64,000 bases of DNA, from NCBI RefSeq assembly GCF_007829335.1, contig NZ_VIWO01000012.1, forward strand, positions 1 through 64,000, read 5' to 3'. Below, one piece after another: positions 19,088-28,227 of this stretch. A program made the translations under genes and the position numbers. Under the pieces are notes generated by a model. The model saw nothing but the letters and a program-made list of their open reading frames with translations, made no database searches and was not told the origin of the DNA. This DNA comes from Chitinophaga polysaccharea. GTDB lineage: Bacteria; Bacteroidota; Bacteroidia; Chitinophagales; Chitinophagaceae. How positions within the stretch are numbered: position 1 is the first letter of the stretch; each line of letters opens with the position of its first letter.

Positions 19088-19113
19088 ACTAGATACTAGT
19101 GGAAAAGAGGTTG

Positions 19114-19121
19114 CAAAACTA
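19114..19121 (-). promoter_or_regulatory. Bacteroidota -7 promoter element upstream of prs
   Basis: On the minus strand TAGTTTTG matches TAnnTTTG. It lies 27-34 bases before the prs start. No clear -33 TTTG is seen at the expected distance. Confidence 0.4.
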
Positions 19122-19363
19122 TGGTTTTTTGGTAGTACCAGCCTGATTTTTTTCGAATACAAAATATATAGTCATTATTAAACAACTATAAACACCGCAT
19201 TACCAACAACCACTGGAAGGTATATCGTCCCGAAAAATTCCCATAACGATTGGCACTCAATATAACATTTTATAATGACCGTATAAAAAAGGAACGGAAA
19301 AATGTGGGAAAATCGGGAAGATTACGGGAGGGATGAAGTATATTTGGATAAAGAGAGATAACC

Positions 19364-20071
19364 ATGTTTGTTGACCTTAAACCAGCTCCCCGCCTGGCCA
19401 TACGCGATTGGCCGGAAGATGAAAAACCCCGGGAAAAATTCAGTCATCTTGGTCCCACTGCACTCAGCGATGCAGAATTATTGGCCATCCTGTTACATAC
19501 CGGGCATAAAGGAAAGTCGGCCATAGAATTGGCTAAGGAAATTTTGCGCCTGGCCAATAACAACCTGGCAGAGCTGGGGAAAATGAATATCGGGCAATTA
19601 CAACAGCTGCCGGGTATAGGCGAAGCCAAAGCTACTACCGTACTGGCTGCCATGGAACTGGCCCGCAGACGGCAGGCAGGCGCTATCAACAAAAAAACCG
19701 TGATTGCCAGCGGCACAGAAGCCGCCCTGTTTTTTAAGCCATTGCTCGCTGATCAGCCCTTTGAAACCTTCTATGTGATGTTCCTGAACAATGCCAATAA
19801 AGTACTCCGTTACCGCTGTATCAGCACCGGCGGTATCACCAGTACAGTGGTAGATCCCAGGCTTATCTTCCGGGAAGCCCTCTATGCCGGCGCTACCAAA
19901 CTATTGCTTTGCCATAACCATCCCTCCGGCAGCCTGCGCCCCAGCCAGGCCGATATCCGCATTACCCATAAAATAAAAGACCTGGGGCTTCTCTTTGATA
20001 TCGCCATACTGGACCATATCATCGTTTCCGAAACCGGCTACTACAGCCTCGCGGAAGAAGGAATGATCTGA
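19364..20071 (+). CDS. radC: RadC-family JAB-domain protein
   Basis: 235 residues: an N-terminal helix-hairpin-helix-like part (LQQLPGIGEAKATTVLAAMEL, about 84-104) and a C-terminal JAB/MPN metalloprotease-like domain with the motif HNHPSGSLRPSQAD (about 184-197). Despite the name, a role in DNA repair is not well proven for the family. It is the only gene of its kind here, and the next gene begins 46 bases later on the same strand. Confidence 0.94.
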   Translation: MFVDLKPAPRLAIRDWPEDEKPREKFSHLGPTALSDAELLAILLHTGHKGKSAIELAKEILRLANNNLAELGKMNIGQLQQLPGIGEAKATTVLAAMELARRRQAGAINKKTVIASGTEAALFFKPLLADQPFETFYVMFLNNANKVLRYRCISTGGITSTVVDPRLIFREALYAGATKLLLCHNHPSGSLRPSQADIRITHKIKDLGLLFDIAILDHIIVSETGYYSLAEEGMI

Positions 20072-20117
20072 GATGATGATATTTGATTACTTTCGCACAT
20101 ATTTATTCATTTTCCAT

Positions 20118-21104
20118 ATGCTCAAAATAGGACTCTTCGGCGTAGGACATTTAGGTAAAATACACCTCTCTCAACTGGCCACTATGAAAGATGTAGAAGT
20201 GGTAGGCTTCTACGATCCCAACAATGCAAATGCGGCCAGCATCATCGAGCAATATAACATCCCACGCTTTACCCTGGCGGAAGAATTGATTCAGCAGGTA
20301 GACGCCATCGATATCGTGGCCCCTACCACCCTGCACTTCAAATTATGCGAACTCGCCATCCGCAATGGTAAACACATCTTCGTGGAAAAACCCATGACCA
20401 ACACCATGGAAGAGGCCAAGACACTGGTAAAGCTGGTGGATGAAGCCAACATCAAATTCCAGGTAGGACATGTGGAACGCTTCAACCCAGCCTACCTCGC
20501 CCTCAAAGGATATGACCTTAAACCCATGTTCATTGAAGTGCATCGCCTGGCAGAATTCAATCCCCGCGGTACCGATGTCAGCGTAATCCTCGACCTGATG
20601 ATCCATGATATCGACATCGTACTCAGCATCGTAAAATCTACCGTGAGCCGTATTTCCGCCAGTGGTGTAGCCGTTATGAGCGACACGCCGGACATTGCCA
20701 ACGTACGCATAGAATTCCATAACGGCTGCGTAGCCAACCTCACCTCCAGCCGCATTTCCCTAAAGAAAATGCGCAAAATGCGCCTGTTCCAGAAAGATGC
20801 CTACATCGGCATTGACTTCCTCGACAAGAAAACAGAAATTATCAAACTGAAAACACCAGAAGACGAAGGTTTATTTACCCTGGATATCGAAACCAACAGC
20901 GGTAAAAAAACCATCGCCATCGATAATCCGCAAATCAAACAATCCAATGCCATCCGCATGGAATTGGAAATGTTCCGCGACAGCATCCTGCACAACAAAC
21001 CCGTAGCCGTTAACGCGATCGACGGCCTGCAGGCACTGGATGTGGCACACCAGATCCTGCAAAAAATAAATAAAGGCCTGTCTGAAACAGCCGCCGCCAA
21101 ATAA
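20118..21104 (+). CDS. Gfo/Idh/MocA-family oxidoreductase
   Basis: NAD(P)-dependent oxidoreductase of 328 residues. I start it at the ATG at 20118, since the product then opens with the dinucleotide-binding motif GLFGVGHLGKIH; the frame to 20073 adds an unlike leader. The EKPMTN motif typical of the family follows near residue 90, then the C-terminal alpha/beta domain. The substrate, probably a sugar or sugar nucleotide derivative, is unknown. Confidence 0.87.
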   Translation: MLKIGLFGVGHLGKIHLSQLATMKDVEVVGFYDPNNANAASIIEQYNIPRFTLAEELIQQVDAIDIVAPTTLHFKLCELAIRNGKHIFVEKPMTNTMEEAKTLVKLVDEANIKFQVGHVERFNPAYLALKGYDLKPMFIEVHRLAEFNPRGTDVSVILDLMIHDIDIVLSIVKSTVSRISASGVAVMSDTPDIANVRIEFHNGCVANLTSSRISLKKMRKMRLFQKDAYIGIDFLDKKTEIIKLKTPEDEGLFTLDIETNSGKKTIAIDNPQIKQSNAIRMELEMFRDSILHNKPVAVNAIDGLQALDVAHQILQKINKGLSETAAAK

Positions 21105-21119
21105 TTAACTACTGTAACA

Positions 21120-21195
21120 AAAGCCACTGCCAGTCCGTTTTCATAACACAACCAACTTGTATGAAACGTATTTTTCCTGTACTGGCAGTGGCTTT
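21120..21195. repeat. 15-bp perfect inverted repeat around a start codon
   Basis: AAAGCCACTGCCAGT at 21120-21134 is repeated as its exact reverse complement at 21181-21195. The 46-base loop contains the translation start region of the small lipoprotein gene at 21161. The right arm lies inside that gene's signal-peptide codons. The hairpin could affect translation of that gene or end the upstream transcript; neither is shown. Confidence 0.55.
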
Positions 21196-21490
21196 AGCTA
21201 TGACGGCCTGCTTTAAAGATCCCCCCAACATCTCCAAGCCAATGTTTTACTTTGAAACATTATGCAATAACCCCTGGGGCCCTGCACTCACTACCAAACA
21301 AGACACTGTAGCCGCCTGGCTTTCCAAACAAAACATACACTATGAATACCTGAGTATACAAGGTGAGATTTTTTCCGGCGCCGCCAACGTCACCAAATGC
21401 GATACACTCACCAACCGGCAAATTGTTGTTGCTGTACTCTATGCAAACACTTCAAAAGCAGCAGCAGCGAGGTTCAAAAGCCCTTACTAA
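21161..21490 (+). CDS. Small putative lipoprotein, unknown function
   Basis: 109 residues with a lipoprotein signal: basic start, hydrophobic core and lipobox MTAC (Cys17). The mature part has no family I recognise; it contains two further Cys (residues about 36 and 79). It is convergent with ispD, with 16 bases between the stops. Codon use looks like its neighbours, so I take it as a real gene, probably tethered to the membrane facing the periplasm or surface. Confidence 0.65.
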   Translation: MKRIFPVLAVALAMTACFKDPPNISKPMFYFETLCNNPWGPALTTKQDTVAAWLSKQNIHYEYLSIQGEIFSGAANVTKCDTLTNRQIVVAVLYANTSKAAAARFKSPY

Positions 21491-21506
21491 ACCACTGCTG
21501 TTTAAT

Positions 21507-22184
21507 TTAATGCCGCTCCTTTAACAGGGCCTCTGCAATCGTCAGATCCAGTGGCTTGGTAATCTTGATATTGGATTCCTCTCCGGGCAGCAGATGCACC
21601 GGGTGCCCCAAACGTTCTACCACCGTTGCTTCATCTGTAAACAACGGATCATAAGGTAACTCAAACGCAGGCAAAATCAGGTGAGAAAGAAAGGTTTGTG
21701 GGGTCTGAATAATTTTAAAGCGATCGCGGTCTACTGCCGCATTATTACCTGCGCGGATCTCCCGGATACTATCTTTCATATCTACCACCGGGATAGCAGT
21801 ACCATGGCTCAAGGCAGCCTCATAACAGGCACGTATCAACGTAGTAGATACCAGTGGCCGCACGCCATCATGTACAAACACTACCGACGGACTATCTACC
21901 AGCTGTAGTCCATTCTTAACGGAATGAAAACGGGTTTCCCCCCCCTTTACAATGGTAACAGCCGGTAAGGGATCAAACCCCTGTAGTAACTGATTGGCAA
22001 AAGAGAAATGTGCTTCCGGCAATACCAATACGATTTCCATATCGGCATAGGCAGCAGCAAAAGCAGCAATGGTGTGGTATAGGACGGGCTTTCCCGCAAG
22101 CTCCAGGAACTGCTTGGGTACAGCACTTTGCATACGGGTGCCGGAACCTCCGGCAACAATGATCGCCACTTTTTTATATTCCAT
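21507..22184 (-). CDS. ispD: 2-C-methyl-D-erythritol 4-phosphate cytidylyltransferase
   Basis: Third step of the MEP isoprenoid pathway: joins CTP and methylerythritol phosphate. 225 residues. The nucleotide-binding motif GGSGTRMQSAVPKQF is at about 12-26, VFVHDGVRPLV at about 103, and the C-terminal ESNIKITKPLDL at about 203. It lies downstream of queA on the same strand, but a terminator hairpin comes between them. Confidence 0.95.
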   Translation of the reverse strand: MEYKKVAIIVAGGSGTRMQSAVPKQFLELAGKPVLYHTIAAFAAAYADMEIVLVLPEAHFSFANQLLQGFDPLPAVTIVKGGETRFHSVKNGLQLVDSPSVVFVHDGVRPLVSTTLIRACYEAALSHGTAIPVVDMKDSIREIRAGNNAAVDRDRFKIIQTPQTFLSHLILPAFELPYDPLFTDEATVVERLGHPVHLLPGEESNIKITKPLDLTIAEALLKERH

Positions 22185-22186
22185 AC

Positions 22187-22236
22187 AAAAAAATCGGGGA
22201 CTACCTTATCCAGTACACTGAATAAGATAATCCCCG
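22187..22236 (-). terminator. Terminator after queA
   Basis: On the minus strand CGGGGATTATCTTAT pairs imperfectly with ATAAGGTAGTCCCCG and is followed by a run of T. The T-run ends only a few bases before the ispD start, so it ends queA transcripts or attenuates ispD. Confidence 0.6.
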
Positions 22237-22250
22237 GAAATACTTTGTAA

Positions 22251-23300
22251 TTAAATGATCAGCATAGCATCGCCATAGCTGAAGAAACGGTATTTTTCTT
22301 TGATGGCCTGCTGGTAAGCCTCCATGATCAGATCATATCCTGCAAAAGCGCAGGTCATAATCAACAGGCTGGTCTTAGGCAGGTGGAAGTTGGTGACCAT
22401 TGCATTCGGAATAGCAAAGTCGTAAGGCGGATGAATAAAAGTATTAGTCCATCCCTCCGCTGCCTTCAGGTGGTTTTGCGCAGTAACAGAAGATTCTACG
22501 GCACGTACGGAAGTAGTACCGATAGCGCAGATCCTGCGGTTTTCTTCTTTCGCTTTATTTACCACTTTCACGGCATGTTCTTCGATCAGGAAGTACTCTG
22601 CATCCATTTTGTGCTTGCTCAGGTCTTCTACCTCGATAGGACGGAAAGTACCCAAACCTGTGTGCAGCGTTACTTCTGCAAACTTCACCCCTTTGATTTC
22701 CAAGCGCTTGATCAACTCACGGCTAAAGTGCAACCCCGCAGTAGGCGCAGCTACCGCACCTTCGTACTTAGCATACACGGTCTGATAACGTTCTTTGTCC
22801 TCATCTTCCGGTTTACGTTTGATATATTTAGGCAAAGGCGTTTCTCCCAGCTGGTCTAATACCTGCTTGAATTCTTCATCATTGCCTTCAAATAAGAAAC
22901 GAATAGTACGGCCCCTGGAGGTGGTGTTATCAATAACTTCTGCCACCAGCGTTTCATCATCGCCAAAATACAACTTGTTGCCTACACGGATTTTACGGGC
23001 AGGGTCAACAATTACATCCCACAAACGGTTTTGCTTGTTCAGCTCACGCAACAGGAATACCTCAATTTTTGCTCCTGTCTTTTCTTTACGGCCATACAAC
23101 CTCGCAGGAAACACCTTGGTATTGTTCACAATCATTACATCCTTGTCATTAAAATAACCGAGGATGTCCTTGAATACTTTGTGCTCAATTTTTCCGGTAT
23201 TACGATGTACCACCATTAAACGTGATTCATCTCTTGTCTTGGTAGGGTGCTGTGCGATCAGATTTAAAGGAAGATCGAATTTGAACTGTGATAGTTTCAT
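22251..23300 (-). CDS. queA: S-adenosylmethionine:tRNA ribosyltransferase-isomerase
   Basis: Queuosine pathway enzyme that transfers the ribosyl part of SAM to preQ1 in tRNA. 349 residues, full length. It shows the family stretches FDLPLNLIAQHPTKTRDESRL (about 7-27), FPARLYGRK and AAPTAGLHFS, and ends as expected. No other queuosine gene is nearby. A weak promoter-like TACCTTCG lies upstream on the minus strand. Confidence 0.96.
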   Translation of the reverse strand: MKLSQFKFDLPLNLIAQHPTKTRDESRLMVVHRNTGKIEHKVFKDILGYFNDKDVMIVNNTKVFPARLYGRKEKTGAKIEVFLLRELNKQNRLWDVIVDPARKIRVGNKLYFGDDETLVAEVIDNTTSRGRTIRFLFEGNDEEFKQVLDQLGETPLPKYIKRKPEDEDKERYQTVYAKYEGAVAAPTAGLHFSRELIKRLEIKGVKFAEVTLHTGLGTFRPIEVEDLSKHKMDAEYFLIEEHAVKVVNKAKEENRRICAIGTTSVRAVESSVTAQNHLKAAEGWTNTFIHPPYDFAIPNAMVTNFHLPKTSLLIMTCAFAGYDLIMEAYQQAIKEKYRFFSYGDAMLII

Positions 23301-23398
23301 ATTACGGTATGAATAAATTTTAGAGGTGCGAAGGTACCAATTATAATCTATTTCATCAAAAAATGATATAAAATAAATAATAATCAGTAATTTATATA

Positions 23399-25147
23399 TT
23401 ATATTCCCTTAGGAATAGCTGCAATTAGTTGTTGGGTATAAGCATTTTGCGGGTGGTTGTAAACAGCATCAGCAGCCCCCTGCTCCACAATTTTTCCCTT
23501 CTGCATCACCATCATCCGGTCGCTGATAAACCGCACCACCGATAAATCGTGCGAAATAAAAATGCAGGTGAAGCCCAGCTCTTCCCGCAAACGGATCAGC
23601 AAATTCAACACCTGGGCCTGTATGCTTACATCCAGCGCTGCCACCGATTCATCACAGATAATAAAAGAAGGGTCCACCGCCAGTGCCCGCGCAATGACTA
23701 CCCGCTGCCGCTGCCCACCGGAAAACTCATGCGGATACCGGTTGAAATGCTCCGGCTGCAGGTTTACTTTCTCCAGCAATTCCAGCACCCGCTCCCGCTG
23801 ACTGCGTTCCGGTCCATGCAGGCCATGTACCTGCATAGGCTCCAGGATAGCGGCACCGATGGTCCTGCGCGGATTCAACGACGCATAAGGATCCTGGAAA
23901 ATCAGCTGCATATCCTTGCGTAAACCACGCATGCCGGCGGCCGACAAGCTCATAATATCCTGTCCTTTATAATAAATACTCCCTGCAGTGGGAGGTATCA
24001 GTCTTAACAAAGATCTGCCCAACGTTGTTTTGCCACAGCCAGATTCTCCCACCAACCCCATCGTTTCGCCCGTTTTCACCTGGAAACTTACGTCGTTTAC
24101 GGCCTTGGCCCATTGCAGTACTTTACCGGTTATACTTCTCTTTACGGGAAACCAGGTCTTCAGTCCCTGTACCTCCAGTAATGGTGTGGCAGTGCCCAAT
24201 TGTTGTTCCCTCCGCGTGATATCGGCTTCCGGAATTACCAGGGATTCCAGCACCGCCTGGATAGCTCCATTTTTTTCGTGTATCTGTCCCTGTGAGTCTG
24301 TTTCCATAAAGTCGCGGATAACGGGCAATCGCACCAAACGTTTATCCAGTGGGGGGCGGCAGGCCAGCAACCCTTTAGTATAAGGGTGTTGCGGTTGCCG
24401 GAATACGGTAGCTACATCTCCCTGCTCTACTATATTGCCTTTATACATCACCACTACCCGGTTGGCCAGTTCGGCCACTACTCCAAGGTCGTGGGTGATA
24501 AAAATAACGCTCATATCCATCTGCTGTTGCAGTTCCCGGAGCAGTTCGAGGATAGCTTTTTGCACGGTAACATCTAAAGCGGTAGTGGGTTCATCGGCGA
24601 TGAGCAGCCTGGGATGGCAGGAAATGGCCATGGCAATCATGACGCGCTGTTTCTGCCCACCGGAAAGTTCGTGGGGATAACGCTGCATGATACCTGCCGG
24701 GTCGGGTAGTTTTACTTTCTCAAACAGGGATTTCACCTGCTCTCTGGCCGCCGGCCGGCTTACGGCCATGTGCAGCCGGATGGCTTCTGCCACTTGTTGG
24801 CCACAGGTTTGCAGGGGGTTCAGGGCCGTCATCGGCTCCTGGAAGATCATGGCTATTTCATTGCCCCGGTAGCTACGCATCGCCGCTTCGGGCAGTGCCA
24901 GCAAATTTACCGGCTGTGCTGCACCCGGCTGGTAAAGTATTTGTCCACCGGAATCAGCGCCTGGCGAGTCGATCAGCCGCATCAGCGACAAGGCGGTAAC
25001 GGATTTTCCGGAGCCGGATTCTCCTACTACGCCAACAATTTCTCCTTTTCCTATAGAAAGGGAAATATGGTTAACAGCCTTTGTGGTGGTTTCACCTGAC
25101 CGGAACGTGACCGCAAGGTCCTGTATCTCTACCCGAGTGGAAAGCAT
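23399..25147 (-). CDS. ABC transporter ATP-binding protein with two ATPase domains (peptide/nickel type)
   Basis: Cytoplasmic energy unit of 582 residues for a peptide-type importer, like GsiA or YejF. Both halves have complete ATPase motifs: Walker A GESGSGKS and GESGCGKT, signatures LSGGQKQR and FSGGQRQR. The second Walker B reads CDESVAALD, with Ser where Pro is usual. Each half ends in an oligopeptide-type C-terminal extension (QHPYTKGLLA; QNAYTQQLIA). Start at 25147 fits the family; the frame extends to 25165. No permease or binding protein is adjacent; the AMP nucleosidase gene lies 20 bases upstream. Confidence 0.9.
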   Translation of the reverse strand: MLSTRVEIQDLAVTFRSGETTTKAVNHISLSIGKGEIVGVVGESGSGKSVTALSLMRLIDSPGADSGGQILYQPGAAQPVNLLALPEAAMRSYRGNEIAMIFQEPMTALNPLQTCGQQVAEAIRLHMAVSRPAAREQVKSLFEKVKLPDPAGIMQRYPHELSGGQKQRVMIAMAISCHPRLLIADEPTTALDVTVQKAILELLRELQQQMDMSVIFITHDLGVVAELANRVVVMYKGNIVEQGDVATVFRQPQHPYTKGLLACRPPLDKRLVRLPVIRDFMETDSQGQIHEKNGAIQAVLESLVIPEADITRREQQLGTATPLLEVQGLKTWFPVKRSITGKVLQWAKAVNDVSFQVKTGETMGLVGESGCGKTTLGRSLLRLIPPTAGSIYYKGQDIMSLSAAGMRGLRKDMQLIFQDPYASLNPRRTIGAAILEPMQVHGLHGPERSQRERVLELLEKVNLQPEHFNRYPHEFSGGQRQRVVIARALAVDPSFIICDESVAALDVSIQAQVLNLLIRLREELGFTCIFISHDLSVVRFISDRMMVMQKGKIVEQGAADAVYNHPQNAYTQQLIAAIPKGI

Positions 25148-25167
25148 GCCCGGAAGATACAACAATT

Positions 25168-25938
25168 CTAAAAACGCAGGTGCTTCACAGTTTGGTGACT
25201 GTCAATCAGTTTCTGTAAGGAGTCTATTCCTACTTTAAGATGACGTTCTACGAAATGTGTGGTTACCTTTTTGTCGCTTTCTTCCGTTTTTACACCTTCT
25301 GGCACCATAGGTTGATCCGATACCAGCAATAAAGCGCCCGTAGGAATTTTGTTATAGAATCCAACCGAGAAGATAGTGGCCGTTTCCATATCTACCGCCA
25401 TGGCTCTTACTTTTTCCAGGTAGTGCTTAAAGTCGATATCATGTTCCCATACCCGGCGGTTGGTGGTATAACAGGTGCCTGTCCAATAGTCAAAGCCAGA
25501 ATCTCGGATAGTGGTGGAGATAGCTTTTTGCAATGCAAACGCTGGCAGTGCCGGTACTTCAGGTGGGAAATAATCATTGCTGGTACCTTCTCCGCGTATA
25601 GCAGCTATGGGTAATATGAGGTCGCCGATATTGTTTTTCTTTTTCAGTCCACCACATTTTCCCAGGAACAGTACGGCTCTGGGTGAGATGGCGGATAACA
25701 GGTCCATTACGGTAGCAGCGCCCGGGCTTCCCATACCAAAGTTGATAATGGTGATATCGCCAGCTGTAGCGCATTGCATGGGTTTACCGTGGCCAATGAT
25801 TTCTACATCGTTCCATTCGGCAAACATGGTCACATAATTACTGAAATTGGTGAGGAGGATATGAGATCCGAAACGGTCCAGTTTCTCACCTGTGTAGCGA
25901 GGCAGCCAATTAGCTACAATTTCTTCTTTTGTCTTCAT
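25168..25938 (-). CDS. amn: AMP nucleosidase (short form)
   Basis: Nucleoside-phosphorylase-fold enzyme of 256 residues that would cleave AMP to adenine and ribose 5-phosphate. It matches the short Bacteroidota form, lacking the N-terminal domain of the E. coli enzyme. Visible family segments are GMGSPGAATVMDLL, FLGKCGGL, the VDMETATIFSVGF stretch that holds the purine/ribose-binding residues, and LLLVSDQPM. Assignment as AMP nucleosidase rather than another phosphorylase is by recalled similarity. Confidence 0.85.
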   Translation of the reverse strand: MKTKEEIVANWLPRYTGEKLDRFGSHILLTNFSNYVTMFAEWNDVEIIGHGKPMQCATAGDITIINFGMGSPGAATVMDLLSAISPRAVLFLGKCGGLKKKNNIGDLILPIAAIRGEGTSNDYFPPEVPALPAFALQKAISTTIRDSGFDYWTGTCYTTNRRVWEHDIDFKHYLEKVRAMAVDMETATIFSVGFYNKIPTGALLLVSDQPMVPEGVKTEESDKKVTTHFVERHLKVGIDSLQKLIDSHQTVKHLRF

Positions 25939-25952
25939 AGCTTTTTGACAAG

Positions 25953-25960
25953 CAAATGTA
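25953..25960 (-). promoter_or_regulatory. Bacteroidota -7 promoter element upstream of amn
   Basis: On the minus strand TACATTTG matches TAnnTTTG and lies 15-22 bases before the amn start. An ATTG lies 18 bases further upstream as a weak -33. Confidence 0.4.
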
Positions 25961-26032
25961 AGGTTTTGTTCGCTAACGGCAATATTATCCTAATGTAACT
26001 ATCTTCGTACCCACATTAAAACCTGTTGTATT

Positions 26033-26476
26033 TTGATTGCGATCAGCTTCCCCCCACCGGATTTTAAGATTACAAGAGAAGGTAATAGAGAAATGATTTT
26101 CGACCGTTTTCGCAAGAAATACGTGGTGCTTACCCCGGAAGAATGGGTGAGGCAAAATTTCCTGAATTACCTGGTAAAAGTAATGGGATACCCGGCTGCG
26201 CTCATAGGCATTGAAAAAGAAATATACCTGGGAGAGATGAAAAAGCGGTATGATATCGTGATTTACAATCGTGCCACACAACCCTGGATGCTGGTAGAAT
26301 GCAAGGAAATGAATGTGCCGCTTACAGAGCAAACCATGCAACAAGTGATCCGTTACAATATGGTGATCCCTGCTACTTACCTGGTGATTACCAATGGGAT
26401 CCATACCTTCTGTGGTAGGTATATGGACCGGGAACAGCAATGGAACTTCCTTTCCGCCTTACCGTCATTTGCATAA
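26033..26476 (+). CDS. Small HsdR_N-type (PD-D/ExK-like) protein
   Basis: 147 residues resembling the N-terminal nuclease domain of type I restriction HsdR. A PD-(D/E)xK-like core is visible: Asp in RYDIVIY (about 80) and VECKE (about 95-99). No helicase or methylase part follows, and no hsdM or hsdS is near, so it is not a complete restriction enzyme. Similar stand-alone proteins are common in Bacteroidota with unknown role. The start is TTG at 26033: no suitable ATG exists, and the product then opens with IAISFPPPDF as in relatives. Confidence 0.78.
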   Translation: MIAISFPPPDFKITREGNREMIFDRFRKKYVVLTPEEWVRQNFLNYLVKVMGYPAALIGIEKEIYLGEMKKRYDIVIYNRATQPWMLVECKEMNVPLTEQTMQQVIRYNMVIPATYLVITNGIHTFCGRYMDREQQWNFLSALPSFA

Positions 26477-26506
26477 AAAAGCCCCCGCGCCGGCGGCACA
26501 GGGGCT
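26475..26506 (-). terminator. Terminator after glutamate dehydrogenase
   Basis: On the minus strand AGCCCC...GGGGCT forms a GC-rich hairpin followed by six T. It lies between convergent gene ends and fits termination of the gene at 26531-27949. Confidence 0.7.
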
Positions 26507-26530
26507 ACAAAATTTATCTATCATCGTGCA

Positions 26531-27949
26531 TCAAGGGAAAATACCCAGTTGCTCGTAAGCAGCGCCTACTTTGTTGATCGCTACTACATAAGCAGCCGTA
26601 CGCATATCGTGTATCTGTGGATTAGCCATCATTACATCGCGTACTTCGTGGAGGGCGGCGTGCATGGTTTCTTCCAGTCCGGAGTATACCAGGTCTACCT
26701 CATCTGCTCCATGAGCAATGAATTTTCTTTCTTTATCAGATACTTTCTTACCGGTCAGGTCTTCGATTGTTTGCAGGATATGAATGTTCATATTCTCATC
26801 GAAGCGCTTGCCCAAACGGCCATAACGTACGTGGCTGAGGTTTTTCAACCATTCGAAATAAGAAACGGTTACCCCACCCGCGTTCAGGAACATATCCGGT
26901 ACCACAATCACGCCTTTCTTATTCAGGATTTCATCTGCTTCCGGTGTTAACGGACCGTTTGCAGCTTCCCCGATGATCTTGGCTTTAACGTTAGGCGCGT
27001 TATGTTTGTCGATGACGTTTTCCAATGCCGCAGGAATCAGGATTTCGCAATCCAGCTCCAGGCCATCGGTATTTTTATTCAGGTTGGTAGCACCCGGGAA
27101 GTTAACAATAGAGCCGGTAGCTTTCTTGTGCATCAGTACTTCATCAGGATTCATTCCCTGTTCGTTGAAGATAGCGCCATCCCACTCGATGAGACATACC
27201 ACTTTAGCGCCTGCTTCGTGGAAGTATTTGGCGGCGTGGTAACCTACGTTACCCATTCCCTGAACAATCACGCGTTTGCCTTCAATACCGGTAGGCAGGC
27301 CCAAACGGTCCATATCTTCCTTGATATTGCACAGCTCACGTAAACCGTAGAATACACCTAAGCCGGTAGCTTCGGTACGACCGCGTACCCCGCCCTGGGA
27401 TACAGGTTTACCGGTTACGCAACCATAACCATCAATTTCACCCGGACGTAAGCTCATGTAGGTATCCAGGATCCAGCTCATTTCTCTTTCGCCGGTACCG
27501 TAGTCAGGAGCCGGAACGTCTGTGCCGGGGCCAATAAAATTTTTCTTTACCAGTTCTGCCGTATAGCGACGGGTAATTGCTTCCAGCTGGAAGGGAGTAT
27601 AATTGCGGGGATTGATTTTCAGACCGCCTTTAGCTCCACCAAAGGGTACGTTTACAATAGCACATTTGTAGGTCATCAGGGATGCCAGCGCCATCACTTC
27701 ATCCTGGTTCACTTCATCACTGAAGCGAATCCCCCCTTTACAAGGCAGTTTATGATGGGAATGTTGTACGCGGTAAGCTTCAATTACCTGTACCGTATCG
27801 CCGATCCGAACCGGGAACTTGATCTGGTAAACGGCGTTGCAGGCTTTGATCTGCTCCAGGATACCCTTGTCCCATTTGGTGAACGCAGCTGCTTTGTCGA
27901 AGCTCTTTTCCACACTCTGGAAAAAGCTATAATGCTGATCTTGCGACAT
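26531..27949 (-). CDS. gdhA: Glutamate dehydrogenase (Glu/Leu/Phe/Val family)
   Basis: Interconverts glutamate and 2-oxoglutarate plus ammonia in the cytoplasm. 472 residues. The catalytic Lys is in GGAKGGLKINP (about 103-113), the catalytic Asp region is DVPAPDYGTG (about 143-152), and the coenzyme fold has QGMGNVGYHAAKYF (about 229-242). It follows the ccm genes by 38 bases on the same strand, which may be read-through rather than shared function. Cofactor preference cannot be told. Confidence 0.93.
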   Translation of the reverse strand: MSQDQHYSFFQSVEKSFDKAAAFTKWDKGILEQIKACNAVYQIKFPVRIGDTVQVIEAYRVQHSHHKLPCKGGIRFSDEVNQDEVMALASLMTYKCAIVNVPFGGAKGGLKINPRNYTPFQLEAITRRYTAELVKKNFIGPGTDVPAPDYGTGEREMSWILDTYMSLRPGEIDGYGCVTGKPVSQGGVRGRTEATGLGVFYGLRELCNIKEDMDRLGLPTGIEGKRVIVQGMGNVGYHAAKYFHEAGAKVVCLIEWDGAIFNEQGMNPDEVLMHKKATGSIVNFPGATNLNKNTDGLELDCEILIPAALENVIDKHNAPNVKAKIIGEAANGPLTPEADEILNKKGVIVVPDMFLNAGGVTVSYFEWLKNLSHVRYGRLGKRFDENMNIHILQTIEDLTGKKVSDKERKFIAHGADEVDLVYSGLEETMHAALHEVRDVMMANPQIHDMRTAAYVVAINKVGAAYEQLGIFP

Positions 27950-27987
27950 AAATTATTGTTTTGGTATAACGATTAGATTTTATGCTA

Positions 27988-28227
27988 TCAGGGGTTATTT
28001 CTTTCCCTTTCTTCCAGCTTACCTATTTTTCTGTCCAGTCTGATAAGAAATAACACTATTCCAATGAAGATGATCACTAAAACGCCCACTATTACATAAA
28101 TCTTGTCATTGCTGCGGAAGAATTCGTTGATGGGTCCTTTCTCGGTATTCTGCTGTTGTGCATTTGCCAGTACCGATATGCATAGCAGGGCAAGGGTCAG
28201 GCAAAATGAAAACGCTTTGTTGATCAT
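27988..28227 (-). CDS. CcmD-like small membrane protein
   Basis: 79 residues with a signal peptide or first helix (1-23, ending LANAQ), a second helix (about 43-63) and a charged tail (LDRKIGKLEERE). Position directly after ccmC, overlapping it by four bases (ATGA), and size support a CcmD-like role in holding heme-handling subunits together. CcmD proteins are poorly conserved, so context is the main evidence. Confidence 0.7.
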   Translation of the reverse strand: MINKAFSFCLTLALLCISVLANAQQQNTEKGPINEFFRSNDKIYVIVGVLVIIFIGIVLFLIRLDRKIGKLEERERNNP

